A stretch of 49,661 nt of DNA from SVTX01 sp045612105. Its GTDB lineage: Bacteria; Bacillota; Clostridia; Oscillospirales; CAG-272. Position numbers and translations under genes: made by a program. The stretch spans positions 1 to 49,661 of the forward strand of contig JAZKYL010000064.1 of the NCBI GenBank assembly GCA_045612105.1, written 5' to 3'. The first letter of the stretch is position 1, and each line of letters starts with the position of its first letter. Positions 9,627-18,098 of the stretch are shown here, piece after piece. The notes beneath the pieces were generated by a model. That model was not told the DNA's origin, did no database searches, and was given only the letters and a program-made list of their open reading frames with translations.

Positions 9627-10685
9627 TTATTCCTTTCCGTGATTCCACGTGTATGCGGTATAACGTCCACCGCCAATTTTCAAAATTTCGCCGTTTGTTA
9701 CCAGATCATTGAGTGTTCTCTGCACCGTAACTTGGCTGATATCGGGGCATTTCTCCATAATTTCGGTTTTTGTAATCTTGCCGAGCGTGTCCTTGATCAT
9801 CTCTCTTATTCGCTCGGGCTTTGACATATTGCTTGTGGCAAGAGACTTCACTCTCGTCGAAAATTCTCTGTATGCGGCTACGATCACTCCGAGGGTGTAC
9901 TGAATAAATGGGATATAGTCGTTTTCGCCCTCGTGCCAATTAGCCGAGCTGTTTTGTAGTGCCTCGTAATAGGTTTCTTTTGTCTGCTCTATCATTTTTT
10001 CGATACTGGTATACTTGCCGACGATATAGCCTGCGCGGTAAAGTAGCAAAAGTGTGAGCAGGCGGCTCATTCTGCCGTTTCCGTCGTTGAATGGGTGAAT
10101 GCAAAGGAAGTCCAGTATAAACATTGGTATTATGAGGAGCGGATCGGCATCGGTTTGCGACATCATCTCATCAAATGCTTCGCATATTGCGCTGATTGCC
10201 CCAGGAGTTTCAAAAACAGGCACGGGTTGGAATCGAATGTGCTTATTTCCTTCACTATCCTCCTCCGCTATCACATTATCACTTCCTTTGTACGCTCCAC
10301 CGATCGACTTACCGCTGAATTTGTACAGATCACGGTGAAGCTGCAGAATGATCGAGGGTTTTACGGGAATATAATCGTGATTTTCGTGAATCGTCGCGAG
10401 CACGTCACGGTAGCCTGCAATCTCCTGCTCGTTTCTCGTTCTCGGTGTCGTTTTGTTGGTTACAAGACTTTTAAGTCGATCGTCTGAGGTGTAAATACCC
10501 TCAATTTTGTTGGATGCCTCGGTACTTTGTATTTTTGCCATCTCAACAAGCTGCGTCAGCGTGTCGGATTTCGCTTCTATGAATAGGGTCTGCTCCCCCT
10601 TGTATTCATGAATCTGTGTCAACAGTGACACGATCTCGGGCGTAAGCAGCCTTTGCCATTTGTTTTTGTAATTGTAGTTACGCAT
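9627..10685 (-). CDS. Fic/DOC family protein with winged-helix C-terminus
   Basis: The 352-residue protein has the full Fic core motif HPFNDGNGR at 197-205, whose His and Asp/Asn carry AMP transfer to target hydroxyls. An N-terminal inhibitory-helix motif S-x3-E-G is at 58-63 (SNKIEG), so it appears self-inhibited (class II-like). The C-terminal about 70 residues, with GKITKTEIMEKCPDISQVTV and LVTNGEILKIGGGRYT, form a winged helix likely to bind DNA. It is the first gene of the operon, transcribed from a TTGACA-N17-TATACT promoter. Similar Fic-wHTH proteins often precede type I systems and may regulate them. The ribosome site is GGCGGGGT. Confidence 0.93.
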   Translation of the reverse strand: MRNYNYKNKWQRLLTPEIVSLLTQIHEYKGEQTLFIEAKSDTLTQLVEMAKIQSTEASNKIEGIYTSDDRLKSLVTNKTTPRTRNEQEIAGYRDVLATIHENHDYIPVKPSIILQLHRDLYKFSGKSIGGAYKGSDNVIAEEDSEGNKHIRFQPVPVFETPGAISAICEAFDEMMSQTDADPLLIIPMFILDFLCIHPFNDGNGRMSRLLTLLLLYRAGYIVGKYTSIEKMIEQTKETYYEALQNSSANWHEGENDYIPFIQYTLGVIVAAYREFSTRVKSLATSNMSKPERIREMIKDTLGKITKTEIMEKCPDISQVTVQRTLNDLVTNGEILKIGGGRYTAYTWNHGKE

Positions 10686-10720
10686 ATAGACCCCGCCTTA
10701 CATATTTTTATCTATAATAT

Positions 10721-10749
10721 AGTATATCACCAATTTTATCGCTTGTCAA
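10721..10749 (-). promoter_or_regulatory. Strong sigma-70/SigA promoter of the Fic-Hsd operon
   Basis: Read on the minus strand, -35 TTGACA (10744-10749) and -10 TATACT (10721-10726) are separated by exactly 17 bases and lie about 35 bases upstream of the Fic start. Confidence 0.85.
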
Positions 10750-10753
10750 GTTT

Positions 10754-10785
10754 AATTTGATCATTTTTGTGTAAATGATCAAATT
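10754..10785. promoter_or_regulatory. Perfect 13-bp inverted repeat, candidate operator
   Basis: AATTTGATCATTT and its exact complement are separated by six bases. The dyad lies four bases upstream of the -35 box of the Fic-Hsd promoter. Both arms contain TGATCA. It is not followed by a T-tract, so an operator for a dimeric regulator fits better than a terminator. The Fic winged-helix domain is one possible binder. Confidence 0.6.
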
Positions 10786-10813
10786 GATTTTTATAATGTG
10801 TATTAATGCAGTT

Positions 10814-10839
10814 ACATGACAAACCCGAGCTTTGACAAG
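10814..10839 (+). repeat. Fragment of the 100-bp dispersed element
   Basis: AAACCCGAGCTTTGACA at 10821-10837 matches the 3' end of the 100-bp elements at 19.5, 31.7 and 42.9 kb exactly. The NPSFD reading frame is kept but the tail diverges. As with the other copies, a hairpin follows (10874-10914). Confidence 0.6.
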
Positions 10840-10873
10840 AAATCATACAAAATTAATTCTTTCAAAACCAAAG

Positions 10874-10914
10874 CCCCACATAGGAGAAGCTTATTTCGCT
10901 TCACCTATGTGGGG
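10874..10914 (-). terminator. Hairpin terminator after the beta-helix gene
   Basis: A 17-bp stem with one mismatch (CCCCACATAGG...CCTATGTGGGG) around a seven-base loop. It lies downstream of the minus-strand gene ending at 10995. The T-tract on the minus side is weak (TTGGTTTT). Confidence 0.6.
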
Positions 10915-10994
10915 TTATGTTAATATTCTTAAACCGTATATTCGCAGTCATCAATGAAGAAAAATCTTCACCAAGAGCGGTTTATCACACTTTA

Positions 10995-11603
10995 TCAGGT
11001 ATTCTTTGCGATACGGCGGTTGCTCTTACTTGTTGGCAAATTTACCCTAAAAACGCAGGATTCGTAATCAATATTGTCAATCTGCGCGGTTTTGTACGAC
11101 GACAATGGTTTGTAATAACAACAGTAAGTCACCTCACCGTCCTCGCTCTCGACCTCGCAATCGATGAATTTGCAGTTTTTTATCTCTTGGACATCCTTTT
11201 TCTTGCCATAGACCGAATAGATCACGTAGCCGTCATCACCGAGTGCCGTGATCGTTTCAAAGGTACAGCTTTCAACGCTTCCTACGTTGTCGATGGTCAA
11301 AAGCGGACCTTGCGAGCAGCACTGAACAAACGCGCAACCGCTGAAATCGGCAAAATGCCCGCTGATCTCCGATACGTTGCGGAAGGTGCAGTTCAGCACG
11401 TTGCCTTGCGAAAACTCAATCGCCTGCGTGTCTTCAAAGATGCAATTTTTGAAATTAGTGCCATCTGTCGTGATCGTTGGGAAATTACGGAATGTCACAC
11501 CGTCATAATCCTCGTCAACGCTCACAAAAACGCGCCCGTATTCCGTGTTTACTCTGAAACCCAGCTCCTTCAATTGATCTTTGTCGTTGTAATCGATAAT
11601 CAT
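10995..11603 (-). CDS. Predicted right-handed beta-helix protein
   Basis: The 202-residue protein shows about 20-24-residue periodic strands with the pattern F-x-N/G-C-x-F: TNFKNCIFED, VLNCTFRNVSEISG, FADFSGCAFVQC, VESCTFETI and IKNCKFIDC. This is the signature of a parallel beta-helix/pentapeptide-like solenoid. No signal peptide or membrane helix is present, so it is cytoplasmic. Its start overlaps the stop of the small upstream gene by four bases (coupled translation). No enzymatic motif was found. Such solenoids can act as binding scaffolds or DNA mimics; which applies here is unknown. Confidence 0.7.
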   Translation of the reverse strand: MIIDYNDKDQLKELGFRVNTEYGRVFVSVDEDYDGVTFRNFPTITTDGTNFKNCIFEDTQAIEFSQGNVLNCTFRNVSEISGHFADFSGCAFVQCCSQGPLLTIDNVGSVESCTFETITALGDDGYVIYSVYGKKKDVQEIKNCKFIDCEVESEDGEVTYCCYYKPLSSYKTAQIDNIDYESCVFRVNLPTSKSNRRIAKNT

Positions 11604-11806
11604 TGTTTACTCTCCTTTTTACTTTTTATTCGATCCTCATAGTTTTCGTCCTTAGCCCCAAGAGGAGCGTTTATAATAGCTTGAATCCAAAGAAGCTTTT
11701 TTGAAGAAGTAATATCCTCGCTTGATATCAGTTTTTTGATAGCTTCAAGCTTCTCTACCACTTCCTCGCCTTTCCCCTCGTCGGTGTTAACCTCTCGATC
11801 GTTCAT
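11600..11806 (-). CDS. Small charged protein, partner of the beta-helix gene
   Basis: This 68-residue highly charged helical protein (EGKGEEVVEKLEAIKKLI, ending DRIKSKKESKQ) has a strong AAGGAG site eight bases before its ATG and overlaps the next start by four bases. No family was recognised. The segment SSKKLLWIQAIINAPLGAKD may be a short helix-turn-helix. It starts only about 15 bases after the terminator-like hairpin at 11830-11870, so its transcription probably comes from partial readthrough. Confidence 0.65.
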   Translation of the reverse strand: MNDREVNTDEGKGEEVVEKLEAIKKLISSEDITSSKKLLWIQAIINAPLGAKDENYEDRIKSKKESKQ

Positions 11807-11820
11807 ATTGTTTCTCCTTC

Positions 11821-11870
11821 ACAAAAAAATCTCCCTGCTTGGTATCTATATGATACCAAAACAGGGAGAC
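11821..11870 (-). terminator. Terminator or attenuator ending the dynamin operon
   Basis: The stem TCTCCCTG/CAGGGAGA encloses a second stem GGTATC/GATACC. On the minus strand it is followed by seven T residues, a canonical intrinsic terminator. No promoter is visible between it and the next minus-strand gene at 11806. Confidence 0.8.
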
Positions 11871-11884
11871 AGAGGGGTGTCTTG

Positions 11885-12040
11885 CTATTTATTATTATTC
11901 GAAGTTTTTGTTGAAGAATCCTCTTTCTGTTGCGGCATTCCACAAAAAGGACAGATAAGTCCCAAGTTACCGACAGAAAGATTATATGTAAATTTCTTTT
12001 TACAAAAGCAACACTTTTTGAACATAGGTAAAATACTCAT
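11885..12040 (-). CDS. 51-residue zinc-ribbon protein
   Basis: The ATG at 12040 has GGAGGG five bases upstream. The product has CCFCKKKF near residues 10-17 and CPFCGMPQ near 30-37, two CxxC knuckles of a zinc ribbon, then a Ser/Thr/Asn-rich tail. It is the last gene before the terminator at 11821-11870 and starts 13 bases after the preceding stop. It may be an adaptor of the dynamin operon; no family was recognised. Confidence 0.75.
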   Translation of the reverse strand: MSILPMFKKCCFCKKKFTYNLSVGNLGLICPFCGMPQQKEDSSTKTSNNNK

Positions 12041-12053
12041 AAACCCTCCAATA

Positions 12054-12266
12054 TTACATTTTGCTTACAAAATCATTACTGCAAAAAGCCCCCGCAGGCA
12101 TCATAATATTCTTTTTGATGCACTTACACTTCTGGTTAATATCATTTATTTTCCAAAGACCAATTTGGGGGGATTGCGGAAAAATCGCACTGTTTGTTGG
12201 GTCATACCAGTTTTTGCAAAAAGCGCATTTTTTCATTTGTTCGATGTTTACTATTAGTGATGACAT
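12054..12266 (-). CDS. 70-residue Cys-rich protein
   Basis: KKCAFCKNWYDPTNSAI and CKCIKKNIMMPAGAFC place five Cys residues in two clusters, likely binding zinc. The ATG at 12266 has AGAGAG upstream. An internal ATG at 12236 directly before KKCAFC lacks a ribosome site, so the longer form is preferred. It lies 22 bases after the coiled-coil membrane gene. Its function is unknown; it resembles a compact zinc finger that could bind protein or nucleic acid. Confidence 0.7.
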   Translation of the reverse strand: MSSLIVNIEQMKKCAFCKNWYDPTNSAIFPQSPQIGLWKINDINQKCKCIKKNIMMPAGAFCSNDFVSKM

Positions 12267-12288
12267 ATTTGTTCTCTCTTAAATCAAA

Positions 12289-13329
12289 TCATATTAATGA
12301 AATAATTACATTTATCAATACTCCAGCCAAAGCAGAACCGGATACTGCCAAAACAATATATTGAAGTTTTCGTATTAATACGTTTTGTTTCTCAATCCTT
12401 TCGAATCGAGCATTAAATTCTTCATAAATTTGTTTATCGTTATTTACTAAATCCGTATTGTTGCTTTTAATCAGTTCTTGAATCATTTCGTAAAGATGCT
12501 TGTTTTGATTGTCGTTATATTCCTTAAGAGAATTGCTCTGATCAACAATCACACCTTCCAAACGCCTATTTCCCTCGTTTAAAGCAATACCGGATTTATC
12601 TGAAAGCTCATTTAAATCCGCACGAATGCTATTTGTCACCGTTTGACAAGATGACTCTATTTTATCTTGTAGATTATCATGTTTTTCTTCATATAACGTA
12701 GAAAGCTTTTGTGCGTTAACCAAAATATCTTTCAGATCAGTCTTAATATGTTCAATTTCAATCTTGCTCTGATTTACTAACAAATTTAACGAGTTATCAA
12801 TTTCTTCTCCATGTTCTGAAAAATTCCTTATTAATTCCAAATTGCTTTCTTTAATACTTGATAAAATATCACAGGCATTTTTATAATCATTTTCTGCCAA
12901 TTCCGCAAGTAAAATAACAATCTTTTCTTTAACAAACACCGACAAGGAATCAAGTGTATTTATCGCAGATTTAGTGTCTTGATTATTTTGGTATAAATCT
13001 TCTTTTATTTCTTCAATTAAAGCGTGCGACTCGGAAATATTATCGAGTATGTTGTTGGTGTTTCGGAGATCTTCAATAATATAGTTATACACTTCTCCGT
13101 TTTTGCCAATGTTCTTTCTAAGATTACTTACTTTATCATCAATATCAGATACAGAATCAATAATGTTCTCAATGCACACTCTTATAGTATCGCTTTCAAA
13201 TTGATTGTCAAAACGTTCAAATTCTTTTTTCAACGGTGTCAATTCTTCAAGTAATTTATTAACCACAAAAGTATCAAACACGTTTTCTATTCTTTCCGAC
13301 GTAATTTTAGACAAGTCTTTATTCATCAA
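12289..13329 (-). CDS. Long coiled-coil protein with C-terminal membrane anchor
   Basis: The 346-residue protein is almost wholly helical with heptad-like segments (NQFESDTIRVCIENIIDSVS, DTKSAINTLDSL, KIEIEHIKTDLKDILVNAQK). It ends in a single membrane helix, IVLAVSGSALAGVLINVIIS, at the extreme C-terminus, so it is tail-anchored with the coil in the cytoplasm. Its start overlaps the end of the second dynamin-like gene by 11 bases. The arrangement suggests it is a membrane partner of the GTPases. It resembles the 18084 protein in layout but not in sequence. Confidence 0.8.
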   Translation of the reverse strand: MMNKDLSKITSERIENVFDTFVVNKLLEELTPLKKEFERFDNQFESDTIRVCIENIIDSVSDIDDKVSNLRKNIGKNGEVYNYIIEDLRNTNNILDNISESHALIEEIKEDLYQNNQDTKSAINTLDSLSVFVKEKIVILLAELAENDYKNACDILSSIKESNLELIRNFSEHGEEIDNSLNLLVNQSKIEIEHIKTDLKDILVNAQKLSTLYEEKHDNLQDKIESSCQTVTNSIRADLNELSDKSGIALNEGNRRLEGVIVDQSNSLKEYNDNQNKHLYEMIQELIKSNNTDLVNNDKQIYEEFNARFERIEKQNVLIRKLQYIVLAVSGSALAGVLINVIISLI

Positions 13330-15214
13330 TCTCCTCCAAATAAGGTTTAATATTCAAATATATGGCGCTGTAAGCAATAAACAATGCGGTTTTTATCTCT
13401 TCATCCGTCTCAGCATTCATTCTTTCAAGCATTTCCTCCTTCTTTTTGTAAAAATGTTTTACAAAAACAGCCGTAACCTCATCTTTGCTGTGTCCAATAT
13501 TTTCAATTTGATTCATAAAATATTTTATGTTTTGCTCGTGTGACAAAATCAACTTTTTATCTTCGGCAATATTTTTTTGATATATTCTTTGGGTTTCATC
13601 AAAAATCTGTTTTTTTCTTTGTACGTCAAATAATTCTTTATTGAGAAATTCCTTTTTTTTGTTCGCATTGGAGTTTAACATCTCTAAAAGAATACCCTCT
13701 TTACATTCTTGTTTAAAAAGGCTATTTCCTCCACACAAACTTGTAGTTAATTTCCAAAACAAATAATCAATTTCTTTAATATGATTCTTTTGAAAGCGTC
13801 CCTTGGAAACCTCCGAATAATTCAAACGAGATACCTCTTCATTGATTTTCGCATCAAACCCTTTGCACAACAAATGTTTAGTTTTGATATTTTCTGAAAA
13901 AAATGACGTAAATCCATTCATCAATTTTTTTATATCGACATGCCATAACGCTTCTTTATATAGACAATTAAACAAAGAAGAAGGTGTATTTTTATCTATC
14001 AACATTATTTGAGTAGCAATCGAGCTACGTTCTTCTTCCAATTTTTTCATCTCACTGTTTATTTGTCGAACAAGTCTATCATACTCTCTCGATTTTTCTT
14101 TGTTTTTTTCAAAAATCTCGCTGTTTACAGATACTTTTTTTTCCAAGTCAGAAATAATTATCCTTAAATCATCAACTCTTTTAGAGTATAATTCTTCTTG
14201 CACTTGAAGTTTTTCTACACAAGCCTCTATTGAAGTCGTATTGCGCATAAGATCCATTCGTTCTATCAATCTTTGAGCAATTATATCAAAAGCTTCTCCA
14301 AGTTCAGGCATGTTAGGAAATTCACTTCGTATCCACGATGTCTTTTCCAATGGAAAAACAGATTTATTATCAGAAAACTTACTATCCGAAATATATTCAT
14401 CATCTACCAATTTTTTATAAACGTACGATGTAATAGCATCTGCCAAATCTACGGCATTTTTACAATTGGCAAAATGAAGTGTCCTGGAAATAATTTGTCG
14501 TTTCATCTCGCTATCTACAGAAAGCGCATGTGTAATCGCGATAGCCAGGTGGTTAACATGATGACTATCTATAAAAAGTTTGTACTCAGATTCAAGATTC
14601 GCTATTTTTTCCGCCCTTATCACGGCAATTGTACCAGCAGAAAAAGAAGACAGGCGTTGTATTAAAGCATCAACTTTATCATACATTTGCGCGTTTTTTT
14701 CGCCAAATCCTGGAAGGTCTAAAATCTGAATCTCATTTTTTGAATGGTCTTCTTGATAAAAATCATAAGGAATATAATAATACCTTACGCTATCTATATC
14801 AAAATCTCTTCCCGATTTATGTCTTTGTGTGGAATTTATTTCAGCAATTGCTTTAGCAAAATCACCCACAGAATATTCTTTTAATGTTCCTTCAGTCACA
14901 GCATTCTCATTTCCTAATGCTATTCCGAATTTATCACTGTTCCAACGGTTATAAATTATTGGTGTGCTTGTGGAAGAATTACCCTGCTTAGCATCACCAC
15001 GAAGCATTTTAGATAATTCTTCCTTTTTTTCTTCTTTAATGCCAATTAAATTCATAATCATCGTTGTTTTGCCCATCTGTGTTGCACCGTAAACAATGAT
15101 ACGTTTTATTCTTTGATTAAGTTTAACTCCTTGAAATCCAAGAATCTCATTTATTGGAGCAGATTCCCAGCTTTCACACTCTGACAATATTTGATTTATA
15201 GTATGATTTTTCAT
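13319..15214 (-). CDS. Dynamin-like GTPase, second of pair
   Basis: The 631-residue protein has a dynamin-type GTPase head. The P-loop GATQMGKTT is at 43-51, switch I-like STSTP at 81-85 (conserved Thr then Pro, as in dynamins), and G3 DLPGFGE at 166-172. A classic TKxD G4 motif is replaced by AITHAL near 226-231, so nucleotide selectivity may be altered. After the head come long coiled coils (EKLQVQEELYSKRVDDLRII; MKKLEEERSSI; FDVQRKKQIFDETQRIYQ). No clear membrane helix is present, so membrane contact would be through the coiled-coil partners. It follows the first dynamin gene by nine bases. Confidence 0.82.
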   Translation of the reverse strand: MKNHTINQILSECESWESAPINEILGFQGVKLNQRIKRIIVYGATQMGKTTMIMNLIGIKEEKKEELSKMLRGDAKQGNSSTSTPIIYNRWNSDKFGIALGNENAVTEGTLKEYSVGDFAKAIAEINSTQRHKSGRDFDIDSVRYYYIPYDFYQEDHSKNEIQILDLPGFGEKNAQMYDKVDALIQRLSSFSAGTIAVIRAEKIANLESEYKLFIDSHHVNHLAIAITHALSVDSEMKRQIISRTLHFANCKNAVDLADAITSYVYKKLVDDEYISDSKFSDNKSVFPLEKTSWIRSEFPNMPELGEAFDIIAQRLIERMDLMRNTTSIEACVEKLQVQEELYSKRVDDLRIIISDLEKKVSVNSEIFEKNKEKSREYDRLVRQINSEMKKLEEERSSIATQIMLIDKNTPSSLFNCLYKEALWHVDIKKLMNGFTSFFSENIKTKHLLCKGFDAKINEEVSRLNYSEVSKGRFQKNHIKEIDYLFWKLTTSLCGGNSLFKQECKEGILLEMLNSNANKKKEFLNKELFDVQRKKQIFDETQRIYQKNIAEDKKLILSHEQNIKYFMNQIENIGHSKDEVTAVFVKHFYKKKEEMLERMNAETDEEIKTALFIAYSAIYLNIKPYLEEIDE

Positions 15215-15223
15215 TTATTCTTA

Positions 15224-17299
15224 CTATTTTGATAACGACATAGCATACTGCTTATCAATATCAGCAGCCAATTTAAAAATGTTTTCTACCGAATATCTTG
15301 CATTTGCCAATCTATATCGTTGCTCATCTATATTACATCTCTTCTTGTGAACATCGCAAATATATTCTAAAAGTTTTGTGCAAGCATCATCATATACATC
15401 AAGACAAGCTTCTTTTTGATCCTCAACAATTCCTTGGAGCGAATAAACCCATGCATTGCATAACGAATTCTGTGCATCGATCATATCATTATACAGTTTT
15501 ACACCCAATGTTGTTACTGCTGCTAATGCAACTGCCACACCTACATAGGGTAACGCAGCACTAACTCCTGCTATTTCTCCTAATTCTATAACTGTCTTAA
15601 TAATATCCGGAGAACCGTCCAGCATATCTATTAATGCAATTGCACCAGCAATTTGACTCTTACTTTTCTTTTTTGAAGCATTATTCATAGCGCTGTCAAT
15701 TGTATCATAAGAATGATATACATTTGCATTTTTTTCCACATTAGTAATTGCGCCATAATAATACAATTTAAACTCTGTTGCGACAATACTGGCAAATGCT
15801 TTATAATCAGGCGTTATATCATTCGGTAAAGTTACATCCTTGTTAAAATAATATGCAACTAGCTTATAAGCATCCTCTTGATTCTGTTTGGTAAATTGGA
15901 CATTCTCGCCTTCTTTAGAAATACTAATCATTTTATTTCTATCGTTCAAATAATGATTATTAATCTCATTTGAATTACTGCGTATTTGTCCGACCACATC
16001 TTTGGATATTTTATCAATAAAATGAGTTCGGTTGTTTTCTCCATCCACAAAAAGACACTTCTCGGCCACACCGCGAATTATCTTTCTATCCCTCATTTTT
16101 TCGCCCTCAGTTTTCTTTACAAAAAGATATTTTTTATCTCTTTTTACTTTTTTGTCAATCATGTCAAATTTTTTCGCAAAATCTTCTTGTAATTGTACTT
16201 GTACTTGTTTACAAATATCATCAAGCCTTCCTTTTATTTCTCTTCTGGTTTCTTCGAGTGAATCTTGCAAATCATCGTATATTACGGGGCGATCGTTAAT
16301 TTCTATTTGACCGTATTTAATCTCAATAGAATCTTTTATCTTGTTTGCGCATTCGCACATTTCTTCAGCCATAGGACGGAAAAATAAATAGTTTTTTTTC
16401 GATGCATTATAGTCTATATTTGTTTCAATGCACTGAAACAGCTCTTGATGCCAATCATTATTTTTTTCACCGTACGTACATACTATTTGAGATCGATTTA
16501 TCATAAGCTGATGTTCTCTGCACTCATTAAACAGTGTTTCCTTAAGCTCCTCACATTCAGCAGCAGTTTTCAAGTCACATTTAGATACAGCAAACACGCA
16601 GTTTGTTGCCGAAAATTTTTCTCCCAGCATATCAATAAGATCACCAATATCTCTATTAGCAAGACCAACATCATCAACTACCAGTAACACAGCCTTAGCA
16701 AAATGCAAAGTATATTCCATAATACTATTATAAACAGTATTAAATTGTTTGTGTTCGTCTTTTTCAAAACCGGGTAACAATACAAATTTTGCATTATACT
16801 TTTCAGGCACAAACAATTCTACAAAAGCAACCTTACTCTTACCCTTACTATAGGAAGCGACTTTGCTTACATCCATTTCCTCTCTGCACAAATCTCCCGT
16901 ATCTCTATCTATAGATACTCTTTCTGCACGATATTGACCATCTGCAAGATTGGAATCCTCGGATATAAACACCGGGATTCGTTCACTCCTACCAGTGCTT
17001 ATATCAAGCAAATCACGCGGCAGTCCGTAAAGGCAACTGATTATGGTCGTTTTTCCCGTGCCCTGCATTCCTGCAACTGCAATAAAATCATCAGATTGAA
17101 CATATTTGGATGTCTCCATTTTTTCAGATAACCTGATAATACTATCTACAGCCTCTCCATTCACAGAATCCAAGTAACTTCTTGCACATATTAACGCAGA
17201 AATACTTTTTCTCAATCTGTTAAAATCGGTAAATACGTCATTAGATACTATTTTACCGCCCACTTCGTTTGAAACCTTATCATTAGTCATTATCGTCAT
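15224..17299 (-). CDS. Dynamin-like GTPase, first of pair
   Basis: The 691-residue protein has a P-loop GMQGTGKTT (77-85), switch region GRSERIPVF (about 103-111), G3 LLPGFEKDE (174-182) and G4 SKCD (239-242). The following helical stalk is rich in Lys and Glu. Near the C-terminus, a long hydrophobic stretch including GEIAGVSAALPYVGVAVALA may insert in the membrane. The start at 17299 is chosen because GAGGAAA lies nine bases upstream; a longer reading to 17359 would bury most of the preceding gene's end. It overlaps that gene's stop by 17 bases. The two GTPases of this operon share little sequence beyond motifs, consistent with a hetero-oligomeric dynamin pair. Confidence 0.82.
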   Translation of the reverse strand: MTIMTNDKVSNEVGGKIVSNDVFTDFNRLRKSISALICARSYLDSVNGEAVDSIIRLSEKMETSKYVQSDDFIAVAGMQGTGKTTIISCLYGLPRDLLDISTGRSERIPVFISEDSNLADGQYRAERVSIDRDTGDLCREEMDVSKVASYSKGKSKVAFVELFVPEKYNAKFVLLPGFEKDEHKQFNTVYNSIMEYTLHFAKAVLLVVDDVGLANRDIGDLIDMLGEKFSATNCVFAVSKCDLKTAAECEELKETLFNECREHQLMINRSQIVCTYGEKNNDWHQELFQCIETNIDYNASKKNYLFFRPMAEEMCECANKIKDSIEIKYGQIEINDRPVIYDDLQDSLEETRREIKGRLDDICKQVQVQLQEDFAKKFDMIDKKVKRDKKYLFVKKTEGEKMRDRKIIRGVAEKCLFVDGENNRTHFIDKISKDVVGQIRSNSNEINNHYLNDRNKMISISKEGENVQFTKQNQEDAYKLVAYYFNKDVTLPNDITPDYKAFASIVATEFKLYYYGAITNVEKNANVYHSYDTIDSAMNNASKKKSKSQIAGAIALIDMLDGSPDIIKTVIELGEIAGVSAALPYVGVAVALAAVTTLGVKLYNDMIDAQNSLCNAWVYSLQGIVEDQKEACLDVYDDACTKLLEYICDVHKKRCNIDEQRYRLANARYSVENIFKLAADIDKQYAMSLSK

Positions 17300-17570
17300 T
17301 TTTTGTTTCCTCATCAAAAGTTTGTTTTTTATTATTTTTATTTTCTTTAGATTCAGCAATTGTTTCTATTGTTCTGCTTATAGATCTCGCAAATTTCGAT
17401 ATCCCTTGACAGATCTGGCCAAATTCATCTGAGGAATCGATATCGTCATTGCCTCCATTATTGGCACAAGCATCACATATTCGTTCATATTTACGCACCT
17501 CATACTGCGCTCTATCAACATAAAAACGTTTTCCGCATTTTCCACAAACAATAGTTTTCATATCATTCAT
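17283..17570 (-). CDS. Zinc-ribbon protein with acidic tail
   Basis: The ATG at 17570 has AGAGG six bases upstream; a TTG at 17588 would precede the ribosome site and is rejected. The 95-residue product has a zinc ribbon with IVCGKCGKRFYV and ERICDACANNGG, typical of small CxxC...CxxC adaptors. An amphipathic helix (GQICQGISKFARSISRTIET) follows, then a Lys/Asp/Glu-rich tail. It lies between the tail-anchored coiled-coil gene and the first dynamin gene, and overlaps the latter. Confidence 0.75.
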   Translation of the reverse strand: MNDMKTIVCGKCGKRFYVDRAQYEVRKYERICDACANNGGNDDIDSSDEFGQICQGISKFARSISRTIETIAESKENKNNKKQTFDEETKNDDND

Positions 17571-17580
17571 ATTATCCTCT

Positions 17581-18084
17581 TTATACAAGAATTGCTACGA
17601 GAATAGCAATAATGATTCCTACGCTCCCTAAAACATTGCTCATAATTAATTTTCTTTTAATTAGTTTTTGATATGCAACATTCTCATCTTTATATTGATT
17701 TAACTGAGATTGTAAATTTGATACTGATTTGTTAAGATCAAATTTCAACTCTTCAACTTGATGGTATGTATCTTCGTATTTCTGCTCGATTTCCTGAATT
17801 GATGTTTCAAAAATCTTTTCTAACTCAGCGATTCCATTTTCAATTTCTTCAATACTAGTGAAAATCATTTCGTTGTTAGTTCCTAATTGTTCACAAGATT
17901 CCTGATTTCTAATTCTTTTTCTTTCCTTTGCATCGGAAATTTGATTACAAATAGTAAATCCTGCTTCGGCAGTATTTGCGGCTGCTTGTGTCGCATCTGC
18001 AATTTGTTCGGCATGATCCAAAGCCCATTTTCCTCCTCGTGCAGCACCTTTTCCGATTGTTTTGACTATGTCCAAAAAAACCAT
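17581..18084 (-). CDS. Coiled-coil tail-anchored protein
   Basis: This 167-residue protein has an amphipathic N-terminal helix (DIVKTIGKGAARGGKWALDH), a long coiled coil between about 85 and 145 (IAELEKIFETSIQEIEQKYE; VEELKFDLNKSVSNLQSQLN) and a terminal membrane helix IIIAILVAILV. It is thus predicted to be anchored by its C-terminus with the coil in the cytoplasm. It starts 14 bases after the WYL regulator and is the first structural gene of the dynamin operon. Confidence 0.78.
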   Translation of the reverse strand: MVFLDIVKTIGKGAARGGKWALDHAEQIADATQAAANTAEAGFTICNQISDAKERKRIRNQESCEQLGTNNEMIFTSIEEIENGIAELEKIFETSIQEIEQKYEDTYHQVEELKFDLNKSVSNLQSQLNQYKDENVAYQKLIKRKLIMSNVLGSVGIIIAILVAILV

Positions 18085-18098
18085 TTTCTATCTCCTTT

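Noticed and set aside
10917..11642. 241-codon plus-strand ORF over the beta-helix gene
   Set aside because: The opposite strand has regular solenoid repeats, a coupled partner gene and a good ribosome site.
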